Both the position numbers and the translations under genes were made by a program. A stretch of 16,622 nt of DNA from Actinomycetota bacterium (GTDB lineage Bacteria > Actinomycetota > Actinomycetes > Actinomycetales > Angustibacteraceae). Positions 9,309 through 16,325 of the stretch are shown piece by piece. How positions within the stretch are numbered: the first letter of the stretch is position 1; each line of letters starts with the position of its first letter. The notes beneath the pieces are model-generated. The model had not been told where the DNA came from. It did not search any database and was given only the letters and a program-made list of their open reading frames with translations. The stretch is taken from positions 1-16,622 of the forward strand of contig JACMOY010000450.1 of NCBI GenBank assembly GCA_014377795.1. Direction: 5' to 3'.

Positions 9309-9338
9309 TTGCCGTCGGATCTCCACTCGGCGTAGAAC
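9309..9338 (+). promoter_or_regulatory. Candidate promoter of the rhodopsin-blh operon
   Basis: TTGCCG (9309-9314) and TAGAAC (9333-9338) are spaced 18 nt and each match four of six consensus positions. Transcription would begin near 9345, just before the first leader hairpin, giving a 5' leader of about 70 nt. The prediction rests on these hexamers and their position only. Confidence 0.4.
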
Positions 9339-9347
9339 TAGCCGTGC

Positions 9348-9367
9348 CTCGCCGAGCCCTCGGTGAG
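9348..9367 (+). promoter_or_regulatory. Rhodopsin mRNA leader hairpin 1
   Basis: Positions 9348-9355 (CTCGCCGA) pair with 9360-9367 (TCGGTGAG), giving eight pairs with one G-U, closed by the tetraloop GCCC. It would sit at the very 5' end of the transcript predicted from the promoter at 9309-9338. Its 3' strand GGTGAG (9362-9367) can alternatively pair with CTCACC at 9398-9403. Confidence 0.45.
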
Positions 9368-9379
9368 TGGTCACGAAGA

Positions 9380-9399
9380 AGGCGGCATAGGTGCCGCCT
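9380..9399 (+). promoter_or_regulatory. Rhodopsin mRNA leader hairpin 2
   Basis: A perfect 8-bp stem, AGGCGGCA (9380-9387) with TGCCGCCT (9392-9399), and tetraloop TAGG. It ends five bases before the ribosome binding site GGGAG (9405-9409). A GTG at 9391 that could extend the rhodopsin frame lies in the loop, which favours the ATG at 9415 as the true start. Confidence 0.5.
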
Positions 9400-9404
9400 C
9401 ACCT

Positions 9405-9409
9405 GGGAG
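9405..9409 (+). promoter_or_regulatory. Ribosome binding site of the rhodopsin gene
   Basis: GGGAG lies five bases before the ATG at 9415. This spacing decides for 9415 over the in-frame GTG at 9391. Confidence 0.65.
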
Positions 9410-9414
9410 TCGTC

Positions 9415-10260
9415 ATGCTCACCGACGTATCAGGCGTCAACATCCCCTCGCTCACCGCGGGCCAGTTCGCCACCGTCTACAACCTCTTCTCACTCGTCAT
9501 CGCGTCGATGCTCTTCACGGCGCTGTTCCTGCTGCTCTCGCGCGGCCGCGTCGCGCCGCGCTACCGCAACGCGCTCGTCGTCTCGGCCATCGTCTGCGGC
9601 ATCGCCGCCTACCACTACTTCCGGATCTTCAGCAACTTCAGCGAGAGCTACCCCCCGGGCAGCTCGGTCAGCGCGCCGCACAACCTCTCGAACATCGAGT
9701 TCAACGAGGCCTACCGGTACGTGGACTGGCTGCTCACCGTGCCGCTGCTGCTCGTCGAGACGGTCGCCGTCATGGCCCTGGGCCGGGTGGCCCAGCGCGG
9801 GCTGCTCTACAAGCTGGTGCCGGCCTCGGCCCTGATGATCCTGCTCGGCTACCCGGGTGAGATCGCCACCTCCGTCGGCTCCCGCGCTCTGTGGGGCGCC
9901 CTGTCGACGATCCCCTTCATCTACCTGCTGTACGTGCTGTTCGTCGAGCTGTCGCGTTCGCTGGTGCGTCAGCCGGTCGAGGTGCAGCACACCATCAAGA
10001 TGCTCCGCCTCGCGCTGGTCGGCCTGTGGGGCGTCTACCCCATCGCCTACCTGTTCCCGATGATCGGCGGCGAGTTCTTCGGCGGCGCGAGCGGGTTCGT
10101 GCTGCGGCAGGGCGGGTACAGCCTCGCCGACATCTTCGCCAAGGCGGCGTACGGCCTGGCCATCTACAAGGTCGCCCGCGTCAAGAGCGGTCTCGAGGAC
10201 CCGACGTACTCCGACGACGAGCTCGTGCCGGACACCACGTCGCGCGACGTGCGGGTCTGA
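9415..10260 (+). CDS. Xanthorhodopsin-type light-driven proton pump (microbial rhodopsin)
   Basis: A seven-helix retinal protein of 281 aa. Helix C reads RYVDWLLTVPLLLVE (101-115), placing D104, T108 and E115 at the bacteriorhodopsin D85, T89 and D96 positions. This DTE set marks outward proton pumps of the proteorhodopsin/xanthorhodopsin group. K243 in helix G (DIFAK) is the Schiff-base lysine and D239 the second counterion. H67 in AAYHYFRIF is the His that pairs with the counterion in this group. L112 is the green-absorbing tuning residue. W105, W205, Y208 and P209 line the retinal pocket. WGALST (160-165) aligns with WWAIST of bacteriorhodopsin, putting G161 at the Trp138 position; the same glycine opens the carotenoid-antenna window in xanthorhodopsin and Gloeobacter rhodopsin. 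A blh gene follows after 16 nt, supplying retinal. It is clearly not a chloride or sodium pump (those have NTQ or NDQ motifs) and has no sensory-transducer partner nearby. Confidence 0.97.
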   Translation: MLTDVSGVNIPSLTAGQFATVYNLFSLVIASMLFTALFLLLSRGRVAPRYRNALVVSAIVCGIAAYHYFRIFSNFSESYPPGSSVSAPHNLSNIEFNEAYRYVDWLLTVPLLLVETVAVMALGRVAQRGLLYKLVPASALMILLGYPGEIATSVGSRALWGALSTIPFIYLLYVLFVELSRSLVRQPVEVQHTIKMLRLALVGLWGVYPIAYLFPMIGGEFFGGASGFVLRQGGYSLADIFAKAAYGLAIYKVARVKSGLEDPTYSDDELVPDTTSRDVRV

Positions 10261-10276
10261 GGATCTCCTGACGTTC

Positions 10277-11308
10277 ATGTCACTGCTGCACCGACCGGCC
10301 ACCGCGCCCTCGCGGTGCCCGGTCGGTGCACGTCCGGGCCCTGCCATGCGGGCCCTGCCCTGGCTCACCTGGGTCCCGGTCTCGGCGATGGCCTCGCTGC
10401 TGCTGCTGGCGGTCGCCGCCCCCGCCCAGACCTCATCAGTGGCCCTACCCCTCGCCGTCGTCGGTGCCGCCCTGGGTATCCCGCACGGCGCCGTCGACCA
10501 CCTCGTCCCGTGGTGGTGGGGTGCCGTCGACCCGCGTGGCGGCTCGCGGCGTCCGACGACGGCTCGGTTGGCGCTGTTCGCGGGTGCGTACGCCGCGGTC
10601 GCCGCGCTCGCGCTCGCCGCCTTCCTCATCGCCCCCACTGCGGCCCTGCTGGCCTTCCTGGTCCTGTCCGCCGTGCACTTCGGCCGCGGTGAGGTCGTGG
10701 CCTGCGCCGAGCGGGCCGGGCGGCGCGTCCCGAACTCCCGCGGCGACTGGCCTCTCGCCCTCGCGCACGGCGGCGTCGTCGTCGGCCTGCTGCTGTGGGC
10801 TCGGCCCAGCGACACCGGCCCCCTGCTGCGCGGCCTGTCACCGCGGCTCGCCGACACCACCCTGGCGATCCGGGTGCCTGCCCTGTGGCTGGTGGTCGTC
10901 GCCGTCACCGTGGCCCTGGTCGTCCTGCTGCGCGGGCGCCGCCGGCTCGAGGCGGTCGAGCTGACGCTGCTCGCCGCGACGTTCACGTTGGCGCCGCCCC
11001 TGGCCGCGTTCGGCGTCTACTTCGGCCTGTGGCACTCGTTGCGCCACACCGGTCGACTGCTCGACCTGGCCCGCGGCGCAGCCGGCCCCGGCCGCTGCGG
11101 CGAGCGGGAGGGCCCCGCGTGGTCGACCGCCGGTCGCGTCCTGGCCCGGGCGGCTGCCGTGCCCGCGGCCGTGGCCCTGCTCGCGGTGCTGGCCCTGTGG
11201 TGGGCTCGCGACCTGGCCGGGCTGCAGGCCGAGGTCGGCGTGCTGCTCGCCCTCACCTTCCCCCACGCCGCCGTCGTCTGGGGGCTGGACCGCCGCCGGT
11301 CCGCCTAG
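10277..11308 (+). CDS. blh: Brp/Blh family beta-carotene 15,15'-dioxygenase
   Basis: An integral-membrane enzyme that cleaves beta-carotene into two retinal molecules, providing the chromophore of the rhodopsin encoded just upstream. The 343-aa product is strongly hydrophobic. It carries the family histidines: IPHGAVDH (H70, H75), SAVHFG (H134), LWHSLRHTGR (H253, H257) and LTFPHAAVVWG (H330), presumed iron ligands. The start is uncertain. ATG 10277 has only a distant AGGA (13 nt), and ATG 10346 (residue 24) would begin just before the first membrane helix. The 16-nt gap to the opsin indicates one operon. Beta-carotene synthesis genes are not in the window. Confidence 0.94.
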   Translation: MSLLHRPATAPSRCPVGARPGPAMRALPWLTWVPVSAMASLLLLAVAAPAQTSSVALPLAVVGAALGIPHGAVDHLVPWWWGAVDPRGGSRRPTTARLALFAGAYAAVAALALAAFLIAPTAALLAFLVLSAVHFGRGEVVACAERAGRRVPNSRGDWPLALAHGGVVVGLLLWARPSDTGPLLRGLSPRLADTTLAIRVPALWLVVVAVTVALVVLLRGRRRLEAVELTLLAATFTLAPPLAAFGVYFGLWHSLRHTGRLLDLARGAAGPGRCGEREGPAWSTAGRVLARAAAVPAAVALLAVLALWWARDLAGLQAEVGVLLALTFPHAAVVWGLDRRRSA

Positions 11309-11373
11309 CCCGAGTCGGTGGTGGCACCGCGTCACGGTGGCACTAGGGCAGGTCATACCGACAGGATCAGCTC

Positions 11374-12084
11374 ATGGTCGACGTCGTGGTGCCCGGTGGG
11401 GCCAGCACGCCGCGGCTGCGCGCCCACCTGGCCGTGCCGTCCACCGGCGACGGGCCCTGGCCCGGGGTCGTCGTCCTGCACGAGCTGCTCGGCCTCACCG
11501 ACGACATCCGCCGCCACAGCGAGCGACTGGCCGACGCGGGGTACCTCACGGTCGCTCCCGACCTGTTCAGCGCCGGCGGCGCCCTGCGCTGCCTGCGGGC
11601 CGCGTTCGGCGCACTCACTCGCGGGCACGGCCCGGCCGTCGACGACGTCCTGGCCGTGCGCGACTGGCTCACCGGGCGACCGGACTGCGCCGGGCCGGTG
11701 GGCGTGGTCGGGTTCTGCATGGGCGGTGGGTTCGCGCTGCTTCTGGCGGCCCGCGGCTCCGACGCCGCGGCGCCGTGCTACGGGCCGCTGCCGCGCGAGG
11801 CCCGCACCGTCCTGGTCGGCGCCTGCCCGGTCGTCGCGAGCTACGGGCGGCGCGACCCGATGATGCGCGGTGCGGCCGGCCGGCTCGAGGCGGTGCTCAC
11901 CGAGCTCGGTGTCGAGCACGACGTCACGCAGTACCCCGGGGCGGGCCACTCGTTCCTCAACCGTCACGCCACCGGACCGTTCGCGCCGCTGGAGCGGGTC
12001 GTCGGCCTCGGGTACGACGCCACCGCCGCCGAGGACGCCTGGGCGCGGATCCTCGCGTTCTTCGACCAGCACCTGCGGGCCTGA
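11374..12084 (+). CDS. Dienelactone hydrolase family protein
   Basis: An alpha/beta-hydrolase of 236 aa. The dienelactone-hydrolase triad is present: nucleophile C115 in GFCMGG, D161 in YGRRDPM and H192 in GAGHSFLN, with E37 in LHELLG matching the Glu that activates the Cys in the family. AGGA lies seven bases before the ATG. It is probably cytoplasmic (no signal peptide). The natural substrate is unknown; many family members have nothing to do with chloroaromatic degradation. It starts 65 nt after blh, and its stop is four bases before the phosphatase start, so the last two genes are likely co-translated. It is not MenH, which has a Ser nucleophile. Confidence 0.9.
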   Translation: MVDVVVPGGASTPRLRAHLAVPSTGDGPWPGVVVLHELLGLTDDIRRHSERLADAGYLTVAPDLFSAGGALRCLRAAFGALTRGHGPAVDDVLAVRDWLTGRPDCAGPVGVVGFCMGGGFALLLAARGSDAAAPCYGPLPREARTVLVGACPVVASYGRRDPMMRGAAGRLEAVLTELGVEHDVTQYPGAGHSFLNRHATGPFAPLERVVGLGYDATAAEDAWARILAFFDQHLRA

Positions 12085-12088
12085 GCCG

Positions 12089-13330
12089 ATGCCCGACCTG
12101 CTCAGCGACGTGGTCCGTGCCACGGCGTCGGCCCCCGACAGCACCACCATCTTGGATCGCAGCGCCCGCGTGCTGCTCGCGGTGGCGGACTGGGTCATCG
12201 CCGACCGGCTGGAGGACCCCGACCTGGTCGTCCGCGTCGCCGCGTACGACGCGGCCGGCGCCCTGCGCCTGCCCCCGGCGATGGGGTCTCGCTCGCCCCG
12301 GCGTTCCTCGGCCAGGTCCCAGGGTCTGCTGCCCACCCTGCTGCGGTCCCCCGAGGCCACGATGCACCTGCGGGCGCCCGAGCTGGCCGCGGTGGCCGCC
12401 TCGGGTGACCCGCACCGCGCCGCCCAGGCGGCGATGGCGCTGTCGTACGGGGCGAACGAGGTGCTGCTCATCCGCCTGGCCGCCCGGGACGCGGTCGTCG
12501 GTGTGCTCACCCTGGGCACCCGCACGACGTTCCACCCCGACGACGTCACAGCCCTGGGCGACGTCGCCGCCCACCTGGGTGTCGCCCTCGAGGCGGCCCG
12601 GCTGCTCGAGGTGCAGCGGGCAGTGGCGACCGCCCTGCAGACCAGCCTGCTGCCGCCGCTGCCGGCGGTGCCCGGACTGCACCTGGCCGCGCGCTACTCC
12701 CCCGCCACCAAGGGCCTGGACGTCGGGGGCGACTGGTACGACGCCTTCGGGGTCGAGGGTGACCTGGTCGTGGTCATCGGTGACGTCAGCGGCCACGACG
12801 TCAGCGCCGCAGCCCGGATGGCAGCGCTGCGGCACACCGTCCGCGCCCATGCCGTCGACCGCACCGAGCCACCCAGCGGTGTGGTGACGCGGGTGGAGCG
12901 GACGTCGGCCACCCTGGCGCTCGACGCCACCGGCACCTGCGTGGTCGCGCGGCTGCACCCCCACGGGGACGGCACGTGGCGGCTGACGTGGACCAACGCC
13001 GGCCACCTGCCGCCGCTGCTGGTGCGCGAGGGACGGGCCTGGTTCCTCGAGACCGACGTCGACCTGATGCTGGGGGTCGACCCGGCCAGTGACCGGCACG
13101 ACCACGAGCATCGACTGGTGCCCGGCGACGTGCTCGTGCTCTACACCGACGGTCTGGTCGAGGTGCGCGGCGCGTCGCTGGACGAGCGCCTCGAGCAGCT
13201 GCGCCAGGTGGCGGCCGGGAACGCCGTCGAGCACCCTGACGAGCTGGCCGACGTCCTGCTGTCGCGCCTGGACGCTGGTGCGGCGGACGACGACGTGGCC
13301 CTGCTCATCGTCGGGGTCGACCAGCCCTAG
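12089..13330 (+). CDS. GAF domain PP2C-type (SpoIIE/RsbU-like) serine phosphatase
   Basis: A 413-aa protein. Residues about 20-175 look like a GAF sensor domain (ending VAAHLGVALEAARLLE), followed by a linker helix and a PP2C/SpoIIE domain from about 183: LQTSLLPP, GGDWYDAF (213-220, D215), GDVSGHD (231-237, D232), TNAGHLPPLL (302-311), LYTDGLVEVR (351-360, D354) and DDVALLIV (401-408). The metal-binding aspartates are present. In the family such enzymes dephosphorylate anti-sigma-factor antagonists in partner-switching stress responses. Here the usual GDVxGHG reads GDVSGHD, and the segment before TNAGH looks slightly shortened. No sigma, anti-sigma or antagonist gene is in the window. It begins four bases after the hydrolase stop without a clear ribosome binding site, suggesting coupling. 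Confidence 0.9.
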   Translation: MPDLLSDVVRATASAPDSTTILDRSARVLLAVADWVIADRLEDPDLVVRVAAYDAAGALRLPPAMGSRSPRRSSARSQGLLPTLLRSPEATMHLRAPELAAVAASGDPHRAAQAAMALSYGANEVLLIRLAARDAVVGVLTLGTRTTFHPDDVTALGDVAAHLGVALEAARLLEVQRAVATALQTSLLPPLPAVPGLHLAARYSPATKGLDVGGDWYDAFGVEGDLVVVIGDVSGHDVSAAARMAALRHTVRAHAVDRTEPPSGVVTRVERTSATLALDATGTCVVARLHPHGDGTWRLTWTNAGHLPPLLVREGRAWFLETDVDLMLGVDPASDRHDHEHRLVPGDVLVLYTDGLVEVRGASLDERLEQLRQVAAGNAVEHPDELADVLLSRLDAGAADDDVALLIVGVDQP

Positions 13331-15024
13331 CCGCGCGCCGCCGCCGCGGCCGCGTCCCGCAGGGCCGCGTCGAGCCCGCGGTGGCCAGCGCGGTCGACCG
13401 TGACCTCGATGACGGTGACGCCCTGCGGTGGTAGGCGGACGGCGTCCGTGAGCGCGGCCGGGTTTGTCACCAGCAGGTACCGCGAACCCGTTGCGGCACA
13501 TAGCTTCTGCAGGTCTGTGCCGTGGCTGGTCCCGAACACCCGGTCGAACGGTGCGCCGCGCTCGGGGGCGCCGGGCTCGAGCAGGCTGAAGATCCCGCCG
13601 CCGTCGTCGTTGACGACGACGACGGTGAGGTCGGGCTGCGGCTCGTGCGGCCCCACCACGAGCGCCCCCGTGTCGTGGACGAACGTGAGGTCACCGACCA
13701 GCGCGTACGTCGGCGCGGTGCCTGCCAACGCCAGCCCGGCCGCCGTCGACACGCAGCCGTCGATGCCGGCGAGCCCTCGGTTGGCCACGACACGCGCACT
13801 CGAGCGGCCGACCAGATCGAGGTGGCGCACCGGGTTCGACGACCCCACGAACAGCACGGCGCCGGGCGCAAGGGCCTCGGTCACGGCCGCCGCGACCGCG
13901 GGGGCCGAGGGCCAGCTGCCCTCGACCACGGGGCGAACGGCGGCGGCGACCCGCGCCGCAGCCTGCTGCCACTGGCCGTGCCACTGCGGGTCGAGACCTT
14001 CCTGGCTCGTCGGGTCGACCAGCGCGGCCAGCGGGTGCACGCGGCGGGCCCGGTGACCCGGGTCCGGCCAGGTCGGGTCGTCGCTGACCACCTCGACGAC
14101 GGTGTCCTCGTGCCGCAGCAGCGCCGCCGCGGCCCGGCTCAGGGTGACCCGCCCGACGACCAGGACGGCGTCCGGACGGTGCCGGTCGACCCAGTCCGCG
14201 CAGGTGAGCAGCAGCGAGCCGCCGGGCAGCGCCCGCGCCCAGGCGCCGGCACTCGAGGGCTCGGCCAGCAGCGGCCACCCGCCGGCCTGCGCGAGGTCAG
14301 CCGCGAGCGCGCCCCAGTCGGGGCCGCCGGTCGGCAGGTCACCGACCAGCACCACCGTCCGTGGCCCGAGCACCGGGTTGGCGGCGGTGGCCCGCCGCGC
14401 CGCCACCTGCACCCAGGGCCACCCGCCCGGGCGGCCGTCCAGCGGCTCGACGAACGACGGCTCGTCGTCCGACAGATCGGGCGCCAGCGGCTCACGCAGG
14501 GGCACGTTGAGCTGCACCGGCCCCGGGGCGGCCCCGCGCGCACCGGTCGCCGCTGCGAGCGCCCGCGACACGACGGCGCGCCACGTCGACACCTGACCGG
14601 GTCGCTCGTCGGGGACGCCGAGGTCGTGGGCGAACCGCGCCGCGGCGCCGAAGAACCGCACCTGGTCCGTCGTCTGGTTGGCGCCGGTTCCGCGCAGCTC
14701 GGGGGGTCGGTCGGCCGTGACGACGACCAGCGGTACGCCGCCGTGGTCTGCCTCGAGCACCGCGGGGTGCAGGTTGGCGACCGCCGTCCCGGACGTCGTC
14801 ACCACCATGACCGGCCCGCTCGCCTTGGCCAGGCCCAGGGCCACGAACCCCGCGCTGCGCTCGTCCACCCGCACGTGCAGCGTGAGTCGGCCCTGCGCGT
14901 CCGCGGCGTGCAGCGCGTAGGCCAGCGGCGCCGACCGCGACCCCGGGCACAGCACCGCGTGCCGGACGCCGCCGCGCACCAGCTCGTCGACGAGCACCGT
15001 GGCCAGTGCGGTGGAAGGGTTCAC
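13327..15024 (-). CDS. menD: 2-succinyl-5-enolpyruvyl-6-hydroxy-3-cyclohexene-1-carboxylate synthase
   Basis: A thiamine-diphosphate enzyme of menaquinone synthesis that joins isochorismate (the MenF product) with 2-oxoglutarate. It has 565 aa, the family length. Motifs: LCPGSRSAPLA (25-35), the cofactor-activating Glu in VDERSAGF (E55), TSGTAVANLHPAV, TADRPPELRGTGANQ, NPVRHLDL, ANRGLAGIDG, and the ThDP/Mg2+ motif from GDLTFVHD to VNDDGGGIFS. The GTG at 15024 gives the typical actinobacterial start VNPSTALATVLVDELVRGG. There is no well-spaced ribosome binding site. It follows the glycoside hydrolase by 41 nt. Its stop codon shares bases with the stop of the convergent phosphatase gene. Confidence 0.96.
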   Translation of the reverse strand: MNPSTALATVLVDELVRGGVRHAVLCPGSRSAPLAYALHAADAQGRLTLHVRVDERSAGFVALGLAKASGPVMVVTTSGTAVANLHPAVLEADHGGVPLVVVTADRPPELRGTGANQTTDQVRFFGAAARFAHDLGVPDERPGQVSTWRAVVSRALAAATGARGAAPGPVQLNVPLREPLAPDLSDDEPSFVEPLDGRPGGWPWVQVAARRATAANPVLGPRTVVLVGDLPTGGPDWGALAADLAQAGGWPLLAEPSSAGAWARALPGGSLLLTCADWVDRHRPDAVLVVGRVTLSRAAAALLRHEDTVVEVVSDDPTWPDPGHRARRVHPLAALVDPTSQEGLDPQWHGQWQQAAARVAAAVRPVVEGSWPSAPAVAAAVTEALAPGAVLFVGSSNPVRHLDLVGRSSARVVANRGLAGIDGCVSTAAGLALAGTAPTYALVGDLTFVHDTGALVVGPHEPQPDLTVVVVNDDGGGIFSLLEPGAPERGAPFDRVFGTSHGTDLQKLCAATGSRYLLVTNPAALTDAVRLPPQGVTVIEVTVDRAGHRGLDAALRDAAAAAARG

Positions 15025-15030
15025 GCCCCT

Positions 15031-15036
15031 ATTCTC
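15031..15036 (-). promoter_or_regulatory. Candidate -10 element in front of menD
   Basis: On the minus strand GAGAAT (four of six matches) ends six bases before the menD GTG, as expected for a leaderless transcript. No clear -35 is seen. It suggests menD may have its own promoter besides read-through from menC. Confidence 0.25.
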
Positions 15037-15065
15037 ACCGGGCGGCACCCGCGGTGCGCGGCGGG

Positions 15066-16325
15066 CTACGGCTGCAGCAGCACCGGGGAGGTGGTGATCG
15101 ACGCGTGCTCGTCCACGGGCCGGCAGCCGGTCAGCAGACCGCAGACCGACCTGGCCCCCACCGGAACCGGTGCGCGCCCACCCGCCGACGCCCAGACCAC
15201 GGAGGTCCTTCGGTCGCCCCGGGAGAACGTGCAGTTCGTGACCACGACCCCCGTCGGCGAGGGGGGCGAGGCGCACCCTCGGAACGTGCTGCCGGCCACC
15301 CACCCCTGCAGCGCCGTGAACGCCCGCTGACTCGGGCCACCGGGGGTCATCGTGACCCCGAGGACGTCGAGGGGGTCGTCCCACGCGTACCAGTAGGTGC
15401 GGGCCACGCCGAGACGGATCGAGTCGAGGTAGGTGCGCGCTGTCCAGTCGGCAGCCTGCTGGCCCTGGACCGGGTGGTCGGCGAAGGCCGGGCTGGAGTA
15501 GTTGACCTCGGTGTCCCACAGGGGACGTCGGGGCGCGCCCGCGGCTCGTAGCACCGACTGCACCTGACGCAGCAGGTCGAACCGCCCGTCCGGTGTCGCG
15601 AGCACATCCGGTTGGTAGGAGTGGACGGCGAACACGTCGACCGGCCAGCCCCGCTCGGCCAGTGCGCTCAGGTAGGCCGCCGACCAGGCTCGCCAGCTCG
15701 GCTGGCGCGGCTGAAGGGGGGTCGACACCACGACGGCAGACGGGTCGAGAGCGGCCACCCGCTGGGCGGCCAACCGGGTGAGGTGCGCCAGGCCCGTCGG
15801 CGTGCCCTTCCAGAACTGCGGTGACTGCGCCTCGTTCCAGATCTGGTAGGCACCGATTCGGCCCTTGTAGCGCGCGACGACGGCGTCGACGTAGGCCACC
15901 CAGTCGGCGTCCGAGTACGGCGGCGACGAGCTGCCCCGCGCCAGCCAGCCGGCTCCCGGTGCCGTGGGCTGGGTCGCGGCCCACGCGGGCGTCGAGCCGA
16001 GGACGAGCAGCACCGGGACGCGCTGCGCTCGGGCGCGGGCGACGTAGCCGTCCAACCGGGCCCACTCGAAGACCCCGCGCACCGGCTCCAGGTGCGCCCA
16101 CGTGGTTCGCGTGTCCCACAACCGCACGGCGCCGTACGGGACGGTCGCCGCCGAGTGCACGGTGTTCAGGCCGAAGGACGCCGGATCGACCAGGCGGGCC
16201 GTCGCCCCGTCAGGGACGGAAGGGTCGTGCGGCGTGCGCAAAAACCCCACCGTGACGGCGAGGACGGCGGCGATCACGACCGTCGTCACGACGATCAGCA
16301 CCGTCGGGGGCCGCCACGCGCTCAT
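15066..16325 (-). CDS. Membrane-anchored clan GH-A glycoside hydrolase (GH39-like)
   Basis: A 419-aa protein with one N-terminal membrane segment (about residues 7-29) after a short positive stretch, so the catalytic part is probably outside the cell. The fold signature is the retaining clan GH-A pair: acid/base E165 in YQIWNEAQSPQFW (160-172) and nucleophile E273 in LWDTEVNY (269-276). RLWDTRTTWAHLEP and VHSYQPD support a TIM barrel of the GH39/GH5 type. The C-terminal 70 residues hold four cysteines (C351, C365, C395, C401) that could form disulfides. The ATG at 16325 overlaps the menC stop (ATGA); a longer frame to 16367 overlaps menC and is less likely. The substrate is unknown. The position between menC and menD is odd for an extracellular glycosidase. 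Confidence 0.85.
   Translation of the reverse strand: MSAWRPPTVLIVVTTVVIAAVLAVTVGFLRTPHDPSVPDGATARLVDPASFGLNTVHSAATVPYGAVRLWDTRTTWAHLEPVRGVFEWARLDGYVARARAQRVPVLLVLGSTPAWAATQPTAPGAGWLARGSSSPPYSDADWVAYVDAVVARYKGRIGAYQIWNEAQSPQFWKGTPTGLAHLTRLAAQRVAALDPSAVVVSTPLQPRQPSWRAWSAAYLSALAERGWPVDVFAVHSYQPDVLATPDGRFDLLRQVQSVLRAAGAPRRPLWDTEVNYSSPAFADHPVQGQQAADWTARTYLDSIRLGVARTYWYAWDDPLDVLGVTMTPGGPSQRAFTALQGWVAGSTFRGCASPPSPTGVVVTNCTFSRGDRRTSVVWASAGGRAPVPVGARSVCGLLTGCRPVDEHASITTSPVLLQP

Larger units (their letters stand above)
9208..9366 (+). pseudogene. Possible remnant of a helix-turn-helix regulator (52 codons)
   Basis: A GTG-initiated frame begins MTLLSVGEVAARLGAT, which resembles the first helix of MerR/excisionase-type HTH proteins. 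After about 16 residues the similarity stops, and the rest is Arg/Ser/Thr-rich with no family features. GAGAG lies upstream. It overlaps the predicted rhodopsin promoter and first leader hairpin, so it is more likely a scar or chance than a working gene. Confidence 0.2.

Noticed and set aside
9391..9414. GTG at 9391 as rhodopsin start (eight extra residues)
   Set aside because: It lies at the loop of a perfect 8-bp hairpin. The ATG at 9415 has GGGAG at five bases and gives a normal N-terminus.
11309..11373. Hairpin CACCG-CGTCA-CGGTG after blh as a terminator
   Set aside because: The stem has only five pairs and no T-run follows; such stems arise by chance in GC-rich DNA.
11374..12084. The alpha/beta-hydrolase as MenH (SHCHC synthase), completing the men set
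   Set aside because: The nucleophile is Cys in GFCMGG and E37 fits dienelactone hydrolases; MenH uses a Ser nucleophile in a different subfamily.
15025..15065. GCACC/GGTGC stem between the glycoside hydrolase and menD as an attenuator
   Set aside because: Five base pairs with a 3-nt loop, no T-run and no alternative structure.
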